The notes: generated from the sequence alone by a model not told the origin. A stretch of DNA of 64,000 bases from Dolomedes plantarius (GCA_907164885.2 OU015503.1:71006988-71070987); one strand, 5' to 3'. Positions 12,525 through 23,730 are shown, numbered from the stretch's first letter. Numbers and translations are program-made.

Positions 12525-14266
12525 TTATTGTGTGTGGTATTTCACAAAGCAATTGTTCTTTAGGATACATAAGTATATTTTGCATTTAATACACATAACT
12601 CTTGTTCTCGATTTGTATCCTGCTAAACGATATTTTGAAGCATTCTTATCGTCCATATAACTTTGAAAATGTCCCACATTATCAAGACGTATTGCTTTCA
12701 AGGGTTGATTTATAATTTTGCGTTGTTTTCTTGGAATATCATCCTCTTCTGAGCTTGAGGAAGAAATCCTAGGTCTTCCTCTAAGTGTAACGACATTTTT
12801 GTTTCCTTCATATTTTATAAGTGATAATGCAATATGCATTCTGTATTTCAAAAGGGATATATGTTTCAATTTATTTGCTTTATGATAGCGTACATAATAA
12901 ATCCAACAATTAGAGATTGCTAGATCTACAAAATGAGTAAATACACGGATTGGCCATATTTTTGTTCTAACTGTGCATCGATAATAGGCTAAGTACCTAT
13001 CACAAAGATCTGTACCACCCATAGAAGTATTGTAGGAACGAACTATGGAAGGTTGAGGTATACTAACTTTTTTCTTCTCTTCTTTAGACCATCTACGACA
13101 GGTTGATTCTGGTTCACTTCCTACAAATGTTGATAAAAAAAAATATGACACTTTTATTGTCCTTCCATTTCAATACACACACTTTTTTATCATCCCGAAC
13201 TAATTCAGCCCACGCACCTTTCTTGATTTCTTTATCACTTCTCAATTTCTGTTGAGCGATTCCAATTTTATTATTCCTCACAGTTCCAGTCAAGAAAATA
13301 TTATGTTGAAGAAGATATTCTGCACATTTAATTCCAGTAAAATACCTATCGGTATAAATTATATGTGTAGAATCTTGAGGAATAGCTTCAGAAAGACGCT
13401 TACCAATGCCACCACCTACACCCAAATTACTCATATCTTCGACAGGAACACATCCTTTACCATCGTAGATAATAAAATCTAAAACTAAGCCATCTTCTGC
13501 AGGTAAAACAAAATTTTTAAATCCAAGAGGATTAGGTTTATTAGGCACATATTGCCGTAGATCTATCATCGCTATCTGATGATAGATCTATATCAGACGT
13601 ATTGATAGTCCTTTCTTTAGAAATGGGCTAACCATCCTCACTATCACTAGATATGTCTGATAAGTCACTGTTGCAAAATATTTTCAATTTCCTCTTGAGT
13701 CAGTATTCCTAAAAATTATATAACATTACAAAATTAGCTAACATTAATTTTTTAAATTATATGCTATTATAAATATTATTCAAATATTACATAAAATTTT
13801 AGTTTCATAACTATTTCAATCATGCAAACCATGCAAAATATCTAAATATATTGAAAATTAGCTAACATTATTTTTTTTAAATTATCTAATTTTGGGGGTA
13901 AAATTTCAAAATTATGGAAAATAAAATCCAGAAAGATAGGTATTAGATGTACCTAAACATTAATCACTTAACTGAAATACCCATAAAAATATTACTAAAT
14001 AAATATAAAATTAATACTCATAGTACAATGGGATTTCACATGATCACTATCACAGTCACAATTTAGCCATATGTACGAAGGTACACACACGTGTACCTGC
14101 ATATTCTTGACTATATTAGTTTTTAATATTAGGTTAATATAAAAGAAAAAGTTTCATACAGATGATAGAACTAATAAGTTTAAAGAAATAAAATTATTTT
14201 GTGAATAACTAAATTATACAATAATGAAAATTACTTACGTTTTCGTGAACCCTGAGATGACGCCAT
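12525..14266 (-). pseudogene. piggyBac transposase, two exons, broken
   Basis: DDE (DDD) transposase of the PGBD/piggyBac type. Exon 1 is 14239-14266 (MASSQGSRK, then donor GTAAGT). Exon 2 starts at 13708 after TTTTTAG and continues RILTQEEIENIL. Splicing gives a continuous frame across the junction, so the intron is 13709-14238 (530 bp). Lesions: a frameshift about 14 codons into exon 2, after which the acidic tract LSDISSDSEDG is in another frame; an internal deletion joining that tract to IDLRQYVPNKPNP near 13565-13595; and a frameshift in the A/T run near 13135-13144. Catalytic motifs remain: YDGKG, TDRYFTG and MGGTDLCDRYLAYY. A cysteine-rich tail (CIKCKIYLC...NC) ends at 12525. Non-functional. 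Confidence 0.88.
14079..14098. promoter_or_regulatory. subterminal palindrome 2 of the piggyBac element
   Basis: AGGTACAC-ACAC-GTGTACCT, identical arms to palindrome 1 with a different 4-nt centre. It lies within the intron of the transposase pseudogene, upstream of exon 2. Confidence 0.6.
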
Positions 14267-14425
14267 TTTTGGAAAATCACTTCTGTAATGTGAAATTCTA
14301 CCCAAACGCCGTACAACTGCAGCCATCTATTAGAATTGCCAGAAAGCGTGAACATCCACGTATGTAACAGCGAGGTTAGAACTACAAATTTTCTCATGGC
14401 AAGTTTTTAGAAGCTAAGAAGCGAA

Positions 14426-14443
14426 GGTCCACAAATGTGGACC
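14426..14443. promoter_or_regulatory. subterminal palindrome 3 of the piggyBac element
   Basis: GGTCCAC-AAAT-GTGGACC, the same arms with one compensated base change (A to C and T to G), ~15 bp inside the right end. Compensated change suggests that the dyad itself matters. Confidence 0.6.
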
Positions 14444-14741
14444 GAGGTAATGAAGAGGCTAAACTTCTAACTTCTGGCAACCCTACCTTTTACGAACGTC
14501 ACTCACTCTTATTCGTAAATTTCCAATATAACAAGAACCCTAACCTAGCGATCTCAGGCTCTTCGAACTGCATGACACCTTTCCACTCTTGTACAGAAGG
14601 TCATTCGCACTTTACGGAAGCGATTTTGTAATTTATTTTTGCCGTTTGCATTTTGAGATAAAAATTTGACAACTTCAGTATAATCGTCTGCTACTGTTTT
14701 TTGTTTTGATTGGAATGTAACATAAAAGATTTATTTTGAAA

Positions 14742-17388
14742 ATGGCTCCTAAAACTGATAAATGGTTCAAAGGTTACGTAACTGCGCTTTTCGAGGAGAA
14801 ATATTCATATCAACAAATTATAAAGCGGAGTAAAAATCGCGGTTATGGCATTTCAAAAAAAAGGCATCTATAACACATGAAATTTCAAACGAAAAAAAGT
14901 CTAACTGAAAGTAAAAAATGAAAACTTGACCTCGAAACTTCATCCTAAGACTGTTCGAATGAAGGTAAATATCAAGAAAGGGAAGTGTCAGATCCTAAAA
15001 GAAAATTCTCCTACTCAAAGATTCATTGCGTCGAAACTAGGAATGTCTTCTGGCACTGTAAGTAGAATCATTCATAAAGATTTGAAGTTAAAAATTATGA
15101 ATAAACCTAAAGTTCATCTACTATTGCCAAAGCATATTGTAATGAAGCGCCTTCGAATTGAAAGAAAAATTAAATTAAATTTTAAGAGAAGTTAAAATGA
15201 TCGAAGGCTTGCTCCATTACATTTTGTGAGAAAGTTAAGAAGCCGACTTTAATTACAGAGGAGGGCAGTCGTTTGATGACTTAGCCAATTTAAGAGCGAC
15301 TAAGTGGAGTTGGGGTCCGAGATCTCAGACACAGATAGAGTTTCGCACCGGGTTTGACGTTAAATCACAAAGCCCCTTTGTAGAGAATTTATGGCATGGG
15401 AACTCAGTTTCAAAACCGCAGAACACGTGGAGATGACTTGGGTGGTAGTGAAAGGATGTAAGAAGGGCGTACACGATTTGAGAGGCTAGCCAATGAAGAA
15501 AATAGAAATTAAGGCTAAGTGGATGAGATTTTAAAACTTTCCTGGGTAGATGTGGGAGTAATGAGAAGGAGTGAGCAACGAAGAGAGAAAATAAAATATA
15601 TAGAATAGTTAGAGAATGTTTCGAGGATTCACTTCTGCTGTGAGGACCCCGTTGACTATTCCCTGTGCTTTAGCATCGCAGGTGATAAAGAGATTGGCAT
15701 TTTAACTGTCGGAGACCGGTTGAGCCTTCCCGGGAGTTTGCCGACAGTGCTAGATAGAAGATTCGCTTTTGCGGTGCGGCCTCCGGTTGATCCTTCCCGG
15801 TATGCTTGCATCGTAATCCCGTTTCGAAGGAAGATATTTGCTACTGACGAAGATCTGGTTGAAACTGCCTTGATAATAGAGACAAGGTTATAAAGAGGAT
15901 GCGCCTTAATATTGGAAATCCGTTCGAGTCTTCCCGGAACTGGGAGTTACTTTGATCAAGTCAATGACATCATTTTCCTTATAAATGCCCTATAATTTGA
16001 AAAGAGTAGAAGAATACCCAGCCTAGAGACGCAGTGCACCCCCCACCTAAAAGGAAGGAGCGAGAACCCATGCCTAAGAGGAGTTTCTACACCCGGGTCC
16101 CAGTGCGGTCATCATCAAACTGAGTGAGTGGAAATCATTTTGTCTTGTTCAGACCCCATCTCGCTAAATGAAATTTTAGTGCGGGAACAGTGTTTTAAAA
16201 GATATTTTTTATGGATAGGAGTTCTTTGCTATGAGTGAGATTAATAATTATATGCTCCCTGAATCTAAAAAATGTAGATTAATGAAATACCTGTTTTTGA
16301 ACGCAAAGTGATGATAATTCTAAAAAACCAGTAAATTAGTAAACTGTACATCAAGATAATTGATATTGATGAGTTATTATGTAAATAATATAAAATTGTA
16401 AATAAATTAGTTTTTTTTAGTATTGTAATTTTTGAGTCAGTTATCATTGTTTCCAGTTTATTTCAAGTAAGGTTATCTCTAGTTTTAAACAAATTAATGA
16501 CCGATTCGTTTGCCAATTAATATCCAGAGCCTTAGGTTATATTAAAAAAAAATAGATTTACACAACGCACCCAAATACCCCTTTTGAACTAAAGAATATG
16601 TACTAACCCAAATAATTGCGAATCACGCCCAAATAAATAAAGTTAGGACAGGCAACACGACACATATAGCTGAAAGAAAAACAAATTGTAGAAAATTATA
16701 TGAAATACATCTAACTGCTGAAAAATGGAAATTTGTGGTAACACTCGATGAGGCATGGGAGTATTTAAGTGACTGTAATAAAAAAAAGATTAGTTTTCTA
16801 TTGCTCAACTGATGGGAATGACTGTACGAAATGGCTTCGTCAGTGTACAGAAAAGTTCCCAAAAGGATTCATGAAAGTTGCAGGATTTTGTTACAATGGT
16901 AAATTAATAATCAAAAAAAGTCACAAGTAAAGCCAAAATTAATTCACTCTACTATCAGAAGAATATTTTAGAAGAATATTTTTGAAGAAGAAATTCCAAC
17001 CTTAAATGGAAAGGATATTGATAAAGTTGAGCTTCATATGGAAAAAGGCCTCTAGTCACACGTCTAAATCAATTCCCCTTATTTAGCAAAGAAAGAACCA
17101 AAAATAGAAATAAAGTGTATCCCACTTAGTGAAATACCTGTAAAATCACCTGACGCTTCTCCAATGGACTTTTGCGCTTTCGGTATATCAAATGGAACCT
17201 TAAGAAAACGGCATCCAAGAACACCGAACGGACTTTGGATAACGGTCCAAGAGGAATGGGGTAAAATTGACATGACATTTCTAAGATAAAGTTTAGCTTC
17301 ATAGAAAATTCGAGCAAAAGCCATTGTCAAGAACCATGACTATCAGATAGAAGCAAATCGCCGCAAAAAATACGGCATTTATACATAA
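14742..17388 (+). pseudogene. mariner (DD41D spacing) transposase pseudogene in two pieces
   Basis: Part 1 starts MAPKTDKWFKGYVTALFEEK, then has stops; later it reads SPTQRFIASKLGMSSGTVSRI, a helix-turn-helix, and ends at ..LLPKHI next to the LTR. Part 2 resumes at 16663 with HIAERKTNCRKLYE, then VVTLDEAWEYLSDCNKK (first catalytic Asp), ELHMEKG where the family has Asp (second catalytic site changed to Glu), and PVKSPDASPMDFCAFG (third Asp). Counting from the second site to the last Asp gives 41 intervening residues, the rosa-like DD41D layout. Multiple stops and frameshifts occur in both parts. Inactive. Confidence 0.83.
15138..16662 (+). mobile_element. solo LTR 2 (~1.53 kb) inside the mariner
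   Basis: Starts TGTAATGAAGCGCC and ends GGCAACACGACA. Flanked by perfect 5-bp duplications CATAT at 15133-15137 and 16663-16667. It interrupts the mariner transposase between ..PKHI and AERKTNC, so the insertion came after the mariner. It matches solo LTR 1 in its ends and in several interior blocks. It contains at least three spaced copies of a CCGGTTGA.CCTTCCCGG-like motif (near 15716, 15782 and 15920). No internal coding region is present. Confidence 0.87.
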
Positions 17389-17434
17389 AACTTAACTGTC
17401 AAAATCATTTCCATAAAGTGCGAACGACCTTCTA

Positions 17435-18434
17435 TATACTTGGTTGTATGTAATCTTTGCGCCAATCGATACAATATGTACCCAAACGGCAATCCTCCAA
17501 AGTTTGTGTCAGCCAATCCAAAAGAATAACCAACCCTGCAGAGTTTCGGTAAAAATGTTTATGTGTATAATTCTGTGTGTGTGTTTGTTTTAATATTGGA
17601 TGAGGACTGTTTATAGTTCTTAAGTTAAGTGTGACTAATTTGTGATCTGGGTAAAGTTTGTTAACAGTCTAATTACCCATATGGGCACCACGTGCCTACA
17701 AGTTCGATTCCATGATCGGCAGTTAAGTTAAGTTAATTTATACTGTAGGCGTAAGCTTCAGGCTTCTCTTTTGGTTCTCTTTTTTTCTTGGAAAAGTTTT
17801 CTTTTATAATTTCAACATCTTACTACACGTCGCGTCCACCAGTGTGTGAGTGGAACAATTGATTTAATGACGGTCGTGAGAAAGTCGAAGACGACAAACG
17901 ACTTTGCAGGTAAAAAGCGAGACGATAATATTAAGGAATATGATCTCGTATCGATTTTTTCCTTATTATGACGTAGAAAATATTACGCAAAGTCTTCGAA
18001 AAGACCACCGATATATCATTCCAATGGTAGCAGAAATGATAAACAAAGGCAGAGAAAGTATTAGACAAAAATAGTATCAAGATATAAATGCAGCAAAAGT
18101 TTCCAAAGACTCTTCAGGAACCTCTGAGCAAAAAGAAGATCGAAAGAGCATTCGTGCAAGCATTTTGCAATAAATTTAAGTGGATTCAGACTGTGATTAT
18201 AGTTGATTTTTCTTGGAAGATTCTGAGTCATAACACCAGTCACTGCATCTGAAAAGGCCAACATAATCGATCATAAAGATAAGACATCAAAGTAAGTCCA
18301 AGTTCGAAGTCATTTATTTTAAGGAGTGGGTATTAGAAGTGAATCTGTACACAAATACTGAAAATAAACTCTAAGAAGTTTAAGAGAGGGCTCAAACTCG
18401 AGAGTAAAAACATCGTTGCACATCTTCTGTCTTA
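17435..18434. other. unassigned, possible decayed coding DNA at 17870-18290
   Basis: A TG/GT-rich patch lies near 17565-17590. From about 17820 to 18290 the base composition is more codon-like, with runs such as MVAEMINKGRESIRQ and SKDSSGTSEQKEDRKSIRAS in one frame interrupted by stops. I do not recognise the family. A GTTCGATTCC string near 17703 looks like a polymerase III B box but has no convincing A box. Confidence 0.35.
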
Positions 18435-19534
18435 CTACTTGATACCCGTTAAAACAAGACGGCTAGATAGCAAATAAATGTACTACTGTAATACATAAAA
18501 GTGTAAGGTATAGACAAGATTCGATTCACAAGAATCGAACTTTTGAGTGAATGAATTAAAGAAGCTGCTTGAGATATGCTAATTTCGGCATACGCGCTTG
18601 GTATAAATACCAAGCAGCTTGATTAAAGAGGAGAAGGTTTTAAAAAGGTTGTTAAAGTTGATAGATAAGCGAGAGGGAGCTACGAGGTATGCAGTTCCAG
18701 TACTATTCTGCGCTAGTGCTTAGGGGGCCCAAATTTTACGTGGCAGTACTGCTGGTTTCACTCTCTGCTGGTTTGTGAGTATTTGCAAAAAGTATTTTTA
18801 TTGAATGTTAATATATATATTCCGTACAAATAGTACGTATGCTTATTGCTGTAAAAGCAAATTGTATATGTGCAACGAATTCAATAAACATTGTTTCATG
18901 TATAAACTGTGTTTGTATCAAATTCATTTAGAGTGATACTTCAAATTATATACACCCAAGTCTGGGTAGAAGTGAGCTATTTACTCTATAAATTATACTC
19001 AAATTCATTGCCTAATGTTGAAAATAATAATAATGCGAAGAAACAAATTAATGTGTACACGCGGTCTCGTTCTTAGGGAGTATCTAAATCCAGATTTAAA
19101 AATGTCACTGAGCATGCGCGGAAAGCAATTTTTTTTAATTGAAAATTATCGCTAATTAAACAGCACTAAATAAAGAATTTCCGTCCAGTTTAATCGTATA
19201 TTTCACAAAAATAATTATCATAAAAATAAAAATGGCAGAGAGAGATCTAGAGAGACTCCACGGAATAAACGTATTTATCATTAAAACATGTCACTGAGCA
19301 TGCGCAAAAACTCACTTTCTAAATCCAAATTTAAGCATGCCACTGAGCATGCGCAGAAATCAATTTTTATTTGTAAATTATCGCTAATTAATAGAAATTG
19401 CGGTTACAAAAAACCAAATTCGACAAATCTACAGATTACAATCTTTCGTTTAAGACCAAAACGAAGTAAATTGCTGCAGTAGTTTTCTCTCACGGACTGC
19501 TCAAAAAGTCGGCATAGCAACTTAAATATATAGA
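18435..19534 (-). mobile_element. Helitron, family Helitron-2, copy 1 (interrupted)
   Basis: On the minus strand it starts TCTATATATTTAAGTTGC at 19534 and ends with the hairpin CCGTC-TTGTTTTAA-CGGG and ATCAAGTAG at 18435. The final CTAG is mutated to GTAG. Copy 2 (31625-32229) has the intact end and most of the same body, including ACTGAGCATGCGC motifs. Copy 1 holds ~485 bp of extra sequence (18502-18986) absent from copy 2. No Rep/helicase coding seen. Confidence 0.82.
18502..18986 (+). mobile_element. insertion in Helitron-2 copy 1, LTR-like
   Basis: Defined by comparison with Helitron-2 copy 2, which lacks it. It contains a TATA box inside a perfect hairpin (GCTTGGTAT-AA-ATACCAAGC, 18598-18617) and AATAAA at about 18880, spaced like LTR regulatory signals. 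ATAAA occurs on both sides (about 18495 and 18979) as a possible 5-bp duplication. The exact ends and class (solo LTR, or a terminal-repeat miniature) are not settled. Confidence 0.5.
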
Positions 19535-20031
19535 TGCTCCAGCCAAAGCAATGCTCAGTACATTCAGTGAAGTTCTTTTTGGTCAAACTTGCACTTACAC
19601 TTGAATTATAGGAACACATCTAGCAAAAGAAATTAGATTGAAATAGAAAAGACGGACTTGTTAGGACAATTGCAAATGATGAGCCTACTTTTTAGATTAT
19701 AACATCAAAAATAACTATGAAGCTCTTTATGCATACAGAATACACTGTTGGGCAATGTAGTTAGAACGAACACATAAAATTAAACATAAACTATTGTTTA
19801 AATTTTGTTAAATAGGTACGCATTGTATAAAATTTTGGGCATCACATGAAATGTTCATGACAACACTTCACTGCTGCACGTGAAATTGCGCAGCTAATTT
19901 TGAAGAACTGGACTTAAAGTATCGAACGTAGTGTTTTTTTCTAACGCGACAGACACTTGCATTTTCAACATTCACTCATTGTTCACCGTCAATTTGTTTG
20001 CTGCGTTCTTATGGTAGTATACAGGGTGAGC
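19535..20031. other. no gene seen
   Basis: AT-rich spacer between Helitron-2 copy 1 and the next element. No coding or TE end recognised. Confidence 0.5.
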
Positions 20032-21318
20032 CAAAATTTAGTAAAAACTTTAAACATTCATAAAAAAAGGAAGAAATTATGATAAAGAAGAGCGATTTGC
20101 AAGAAAGGGCTGACAAGGAAGTCGGAATATTTTAGCATCAACAAAAAGAAAGTAACCTGTAGATGGCACTGACGTGCGAGAAATACAGCAGAATTATGCA
20201 AACCAATCTTGCAATAATTTACCGTGACCGACGAGGATTTCTACCTCGTTTTCAGAATATTATCATTACATGATCGAGCGTTGTTGGTCAAGCTGTGAAG
20301 AGTCGCCTTAGGGATGCGATGTTGATGTTTAAACATCGATTTATTGAAACCGATTTTTTTTTTTATCATCGATGCTTTTTGCTCGATGTTTTACACTGTC
20401 CGATGTTTTTTTAAATGAAAATGTACCATAATAAAAAAATTAACCACGTAGCATAATTTTCCCACTCAGTAAATGTAAGTCTGAATTCTGAAAAGGACGA
20501 ATACAAAAGGGGGAATGATTAGAGACAAATGGCAATGAACAACCAATGAATAATAATTATATGCCCCAATAGCCCTAATAATTGTTATTTACAGTAAACC
20601 AAAAATAAGGTTGTTCAGTTTTCCCCCATACGATGGTTTTGCATCAGTACTTCAAATTGGTGTAAATATACGTAATTTTCTTTTGTATTATTTAATTTGA
20701 AAATAAAAGATTTGTTAATAAATTGCAATAATTTCATCCTCAATTTTCTGGTAAAAGTAATGAAATGTGTAATGGAAATTCTGCGATATGCGCTGACTCT
20801 AGCAACCAAGATTTTGTCTTTTGTTTCAGCCCACCCTGAGAGTAAAATTACCCCCCCCCCCCATGACTAACCGAAGTAACATTAATCTTAGAGGTTACTA
20901 AACCAGTTTTAAAAAATGAATGTTCATAAACATCGATGTTTAAAAACATCGATGGTTTTGGGGCGATATTTTATTAGCATCGATGTTTTAATATTGAATA
21001 TCGATGTTTCAAAACATCGATGTTTTGTTGTCGATGTCGCATCCCTAAGTCGCCTTAGTTGTGTCGTACAATGTTCTGGAGGTCATGTTGAACAATTGTT
21101 ATAGCAAGAATAAATGAATGGAACGTACTGTTGTCCTGTTCATTGTGTTTTGGATCGTCAGCGCCTTCTACCGGTGACTTTTTAAAATTAATTTTTATTT
21201 TGCTGCTAAGAAAATCCGATTTCCTTGTGAGCCCTTTCATGCAAACCGGATATCTTTATCATAACTTCTTCCTTTTTTATGAATTTTTAAAGTTTTTACG
21301 AACTTTTGGCTCACCCTG
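20032..21318. mobile_element. TA-flanked DNA transposon derivative, host of a hAT miniature
   Basis: Ends are CAGGGTGAGCCAAAATTTAG and, on the other strand, CAGGGTGAGCCAAAAGTTCG, with inverted similarity continuing ~60 bp (GTAAAAACTTTAAA.ATTCATAAAAAAGGAAGAA). TA flanks both sides. Without the inserted hAT element and its duplication it is ~540 bp. Near 21048-21102 a frame ending SCVVQCSGGHVEQLL followed by a stop looks like a transposase C-terminus. It is probably an internally deleted Tc1/mariner-superfamily element. Confidence 0.78.
20309..21047. mobile_element. hAT-type miniature element
   Basis: Termini TAGGGATGCGA and TCGCATCCCTA, flanked by a perfect 8-bp duplication AGTCGCCT (20301-20308 and 21048-21055), the hAT signature. 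Both subterminal regions carry many copies of CATCGATG, often as AACATCGATGTT palindromes (20334, 20930-21025). No coding. The middle contains a C homopolymer at about 20851-20863. Confidence 0.88.
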
Positions 21319-21329
21319 TATATAGGTAA

Positions 21330-21450
21330 ACCAACATCACTCCCTTTGAGGGAGGCAAGCATAAAAACGTCCATGCCTTAGTTGGGATTCGATCACGGGC
21401 CAACTCCACCGAAGCTCGTAACGCTAAACACTATACGATGTGGGCGGCAT
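21330..21450 (-). mobile_element. tRNA-derived SINE head
   Basis: On the minus strand TTAGCGTTACGAGCTTCGG resembles an A box. GTGATCGAATCCC ~30 nt later matches the polymerase III B box. The continuation (AACTAAGGCATGGACG) is non-tRNA. Located just outside the element ending at 21318. Confidence 0.5.
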
Positions 21451-22105
21451 GAAACCTGGTGTAGTAGCAAATGTCTTATGTCAGTGTGCAATGTGAATTT
21501 CAAATAAGCATAACCAAATAGTTAGTCTACATAACTCTCTCTATCAGCAATGTTTCCTTCCATGAAACTAAGCCAAATGAAACTGAAAATTTAAACTGCT
21601 AAAACACTAAAAGGTTCCTCCAAGAGACAAAAGCAAAACACTTTAGTCATGTCCACTAAACATATCCCAAATTTAGAAGTCTTGACTGAACAGTACGAAG
21701 TATTCGAATTACAAAACAATCCGCTAACGAGTTAGGAAATGCGCGGTTTAGGAAATGCTCGTGATACCCCCGGAAGAATTTCACAACCCACTACCGAGGG
21801 AGGTACAGTTTTTATGGCTGTTCAGCTTCACTAAAAATCAAATATCAAGGCCATGAATGCGAAACAATATTTCAATTAGAGATCTGCCTTCCGTCTTCCT
21901 TACTTTAGAGGTTCCAAAACTTGTTGCCCGCGTGGATGCCTCAGATAATTATCAGGGATTCGCAGCTAACAAGATAATTCCTTAACTAAAGTCTTTTAAT
22001 CAGGATTTAAACTAATTTTGTTTAGGAAGACTATTCGGGAAATAACAAATTAGGAATACGATAAATTTACTGAGCTATAGTGCTTCTTGGGGATTTTTGC
22101 TTATA
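21451..22105. other. no gene seen
   Basis: Unique-looking sequence. Short frames only. No TE ends recognised. Confidence 0.45.
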
Positions 22106-23058
22106 CAGGGATCCCACCTATATCCATTACACCCCCTTTAACTTCTAAACGGTGACAGATTAGGCCATAAAGTTGGTGTCTAGGTATAGTAAAGAGGCTA
22201 TATGCTACTCGATGAGACAACTTAAAACGCCGTCTATCGGTAAATTTTGGAATTAGCGTTTTTATCTCAAAAACGGTACGAGTCACGGGAAAAAAGTCAA
22301 CTACGAAGCTGTTCAGCATCATCGATTTAGTAAGAAAAGGAACACTGCGCACATTAATACTTAAAACAGGATGTAGAAAATTTACATTTGTTTGGTCACG
22401 ATTTCGAAAATTGTCATGTCATTAAGAGTGGAAAGAAAGAAACTGAGACACTTTCCTATCTTCAGGATCATTTATTTATGTTGGTGAAAATGCTCTCCAT
22501 TAGCCACTACACACATTTGCACTCTGGACTGAATTTCTCGTTGCACATTGTGCAGCGAGTAGCACATAGCCTTTATACCTAGACACCCTTTATTACTATA
22601 CCTAGACACCGACTTTATGGCCCAATGTGCAGCGAGAAATCCAATCCAGAGTACAAATGAAGATAGTGGCTAATGTAGAGCATTTTCAGCAACATAAATA
22701 AATGATCCTGAAGATAGGGGAGTGTCTCAGTTTCTTTCTTCCACTCTTTATGACGTGACAATTTTCGAAATCGTGACCAAACAAATGTTCCTTTTCTACA
22801 TTCTGTTTTAAGTATTAATGTGCACAAGGTGGCTTTTCTTCGAAGATGCTGAACAACTTTGTAATTGACTTTTTCCCGTAACTCGTACCGTTTTTGAGAT
22901 AAAAACGCAAATTCCAAAATTTGAAGATAGATGGCGTTGTAAGCTGTCTCATCGAGCAGCGCATAGCCTTTTCACAATACCTAGACACCGACTTTATGGA
23001 TTAATCTGTCACCGTTGAGAAGTTAACGGAGGTGTAAAGGATATAGGTTTGAACACTG
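22106..23058. mobile_element. foldback element with ~470-bp inverted arms
   Basis: The left arm (from CAGGGATCCCACCTATATCC) and right arm (CAGTGTTCAAACCTATATCC on the other strand) match almost end to end, including ACGGTGACAGATTA, AAAGT.GGTGTCTAGG, TTTTTGAGATAAAAACG, TTCGAAA.TGTCATGTC and GAAAGAAACTGAGACAC. TA flanks both ends. The centre (22570-22620) has two copies of TATACCTAGACACC. No coding. The arms have diverged moderately, so the fold is not recent. Confidence 0.85.
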
Positions 23059-23730
23059 TATTTACCAAGAATTATCCGAAAGATATTTGCAGAAGTTTTA
23101 ATTTTTCGGCAGTATTCACTTTTTTACTCTACTGCATACTTCCGTCAGAGGGCTTTAAGTTTCTGCAAATGAATTATAGTTCACGGAATCGACTAGAAGT
23201 GGAACATGACTTCAAATTAAATGGTAATTTCAAGGCTAAAGTCGCGAACTCCATGACTAAAATGCAATATCATTTTTTGAGCAGCAGCTGAGAAAATAAT
23301 AAAGCTCGGTTTCAAAGAGAAGCAAGATAACACATATAAGGCTATATTTTGCCATTCGGGGAAACTCACTGACATTCTGATTGGTAAGTGAGAAATACTA
23401 TTTAAGGTGATTTGATGTTTTTTTAGTTTTCGATATTTTATTCTGGGCCTTACTCGTGGAAAAAGCACTGCAGCTGCAATGAATTCTTTGGGGTGTTAAA
23501 AAGGACTGTTTCATGTTCTAATTTAAAAATTAACGAAATATTCATAATTTGCCTTGTACGTATCGAGGTTCGTAGGATCAACAAATTATAGGTAAGTTTA
23601 TTGTTTTGTGCAAGTAGAGATTCTAACCTGTAGTCTTGACAGTATATATTTGTATTAATATATATGCCTTATATTTCAGTCTCAGCTCAAGCCATATTAA
23701 AATAAAATAATACGTAGCTCTCTCTCTCCC
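23059..23730. other. no gene seen
   Basis: AT-rich sequence. A frame at 23049-23291 overlaps the foldback end and has no motif. Confidence 0.45.

Larger units (their letters stand above)
12032..14458 (-). mobile_element. piggyBac-superfamily element (2.4 kb)
   Basis: Inverted termini CCTCTTCACTAC (left) and, on the other strand, CCTCTTCATTAC (right). Flanked by TTAA at 12028-12031 and CTAA at 14459-14462, the second being the expected TTAA with one change. TTAA target duplication is the hallmark of piggyBac. It encodes the broken transposase at 12525-14266 on the minus strand and carries three near-identical palindromes at 12163, 14079 and 14426. Confidence 0.86.
14594..17434 (+). mobile_element. 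DD41D-type mariner element, split by an LTR
   Basis: Left terminus CAGAAGGTCATTCGCACTTT after a TA. The right terminus read on the other strand is TAGAAGGTCGTTCGCACTTT, followed by TA. So the element has ~26-bp terminal inverted repeats and a TA target duplication. Removing solo LTR 2 and one CATAT leaves about 1311 bp, a normal mariner length. It carries the transposase pseudogene 14742-17388. Confidence 0.85.

Noticed and set aside
13252..13482. 76-residue + strand frame
   Set aside because: Antisense shadow of the piggyBac transposase.
17620..17770. Possible tRNA-derived SINE with GTTCGATTCC
   Set aside because: B-box-like string only. No convincing A box at the right distance and no non-AT-rich body.
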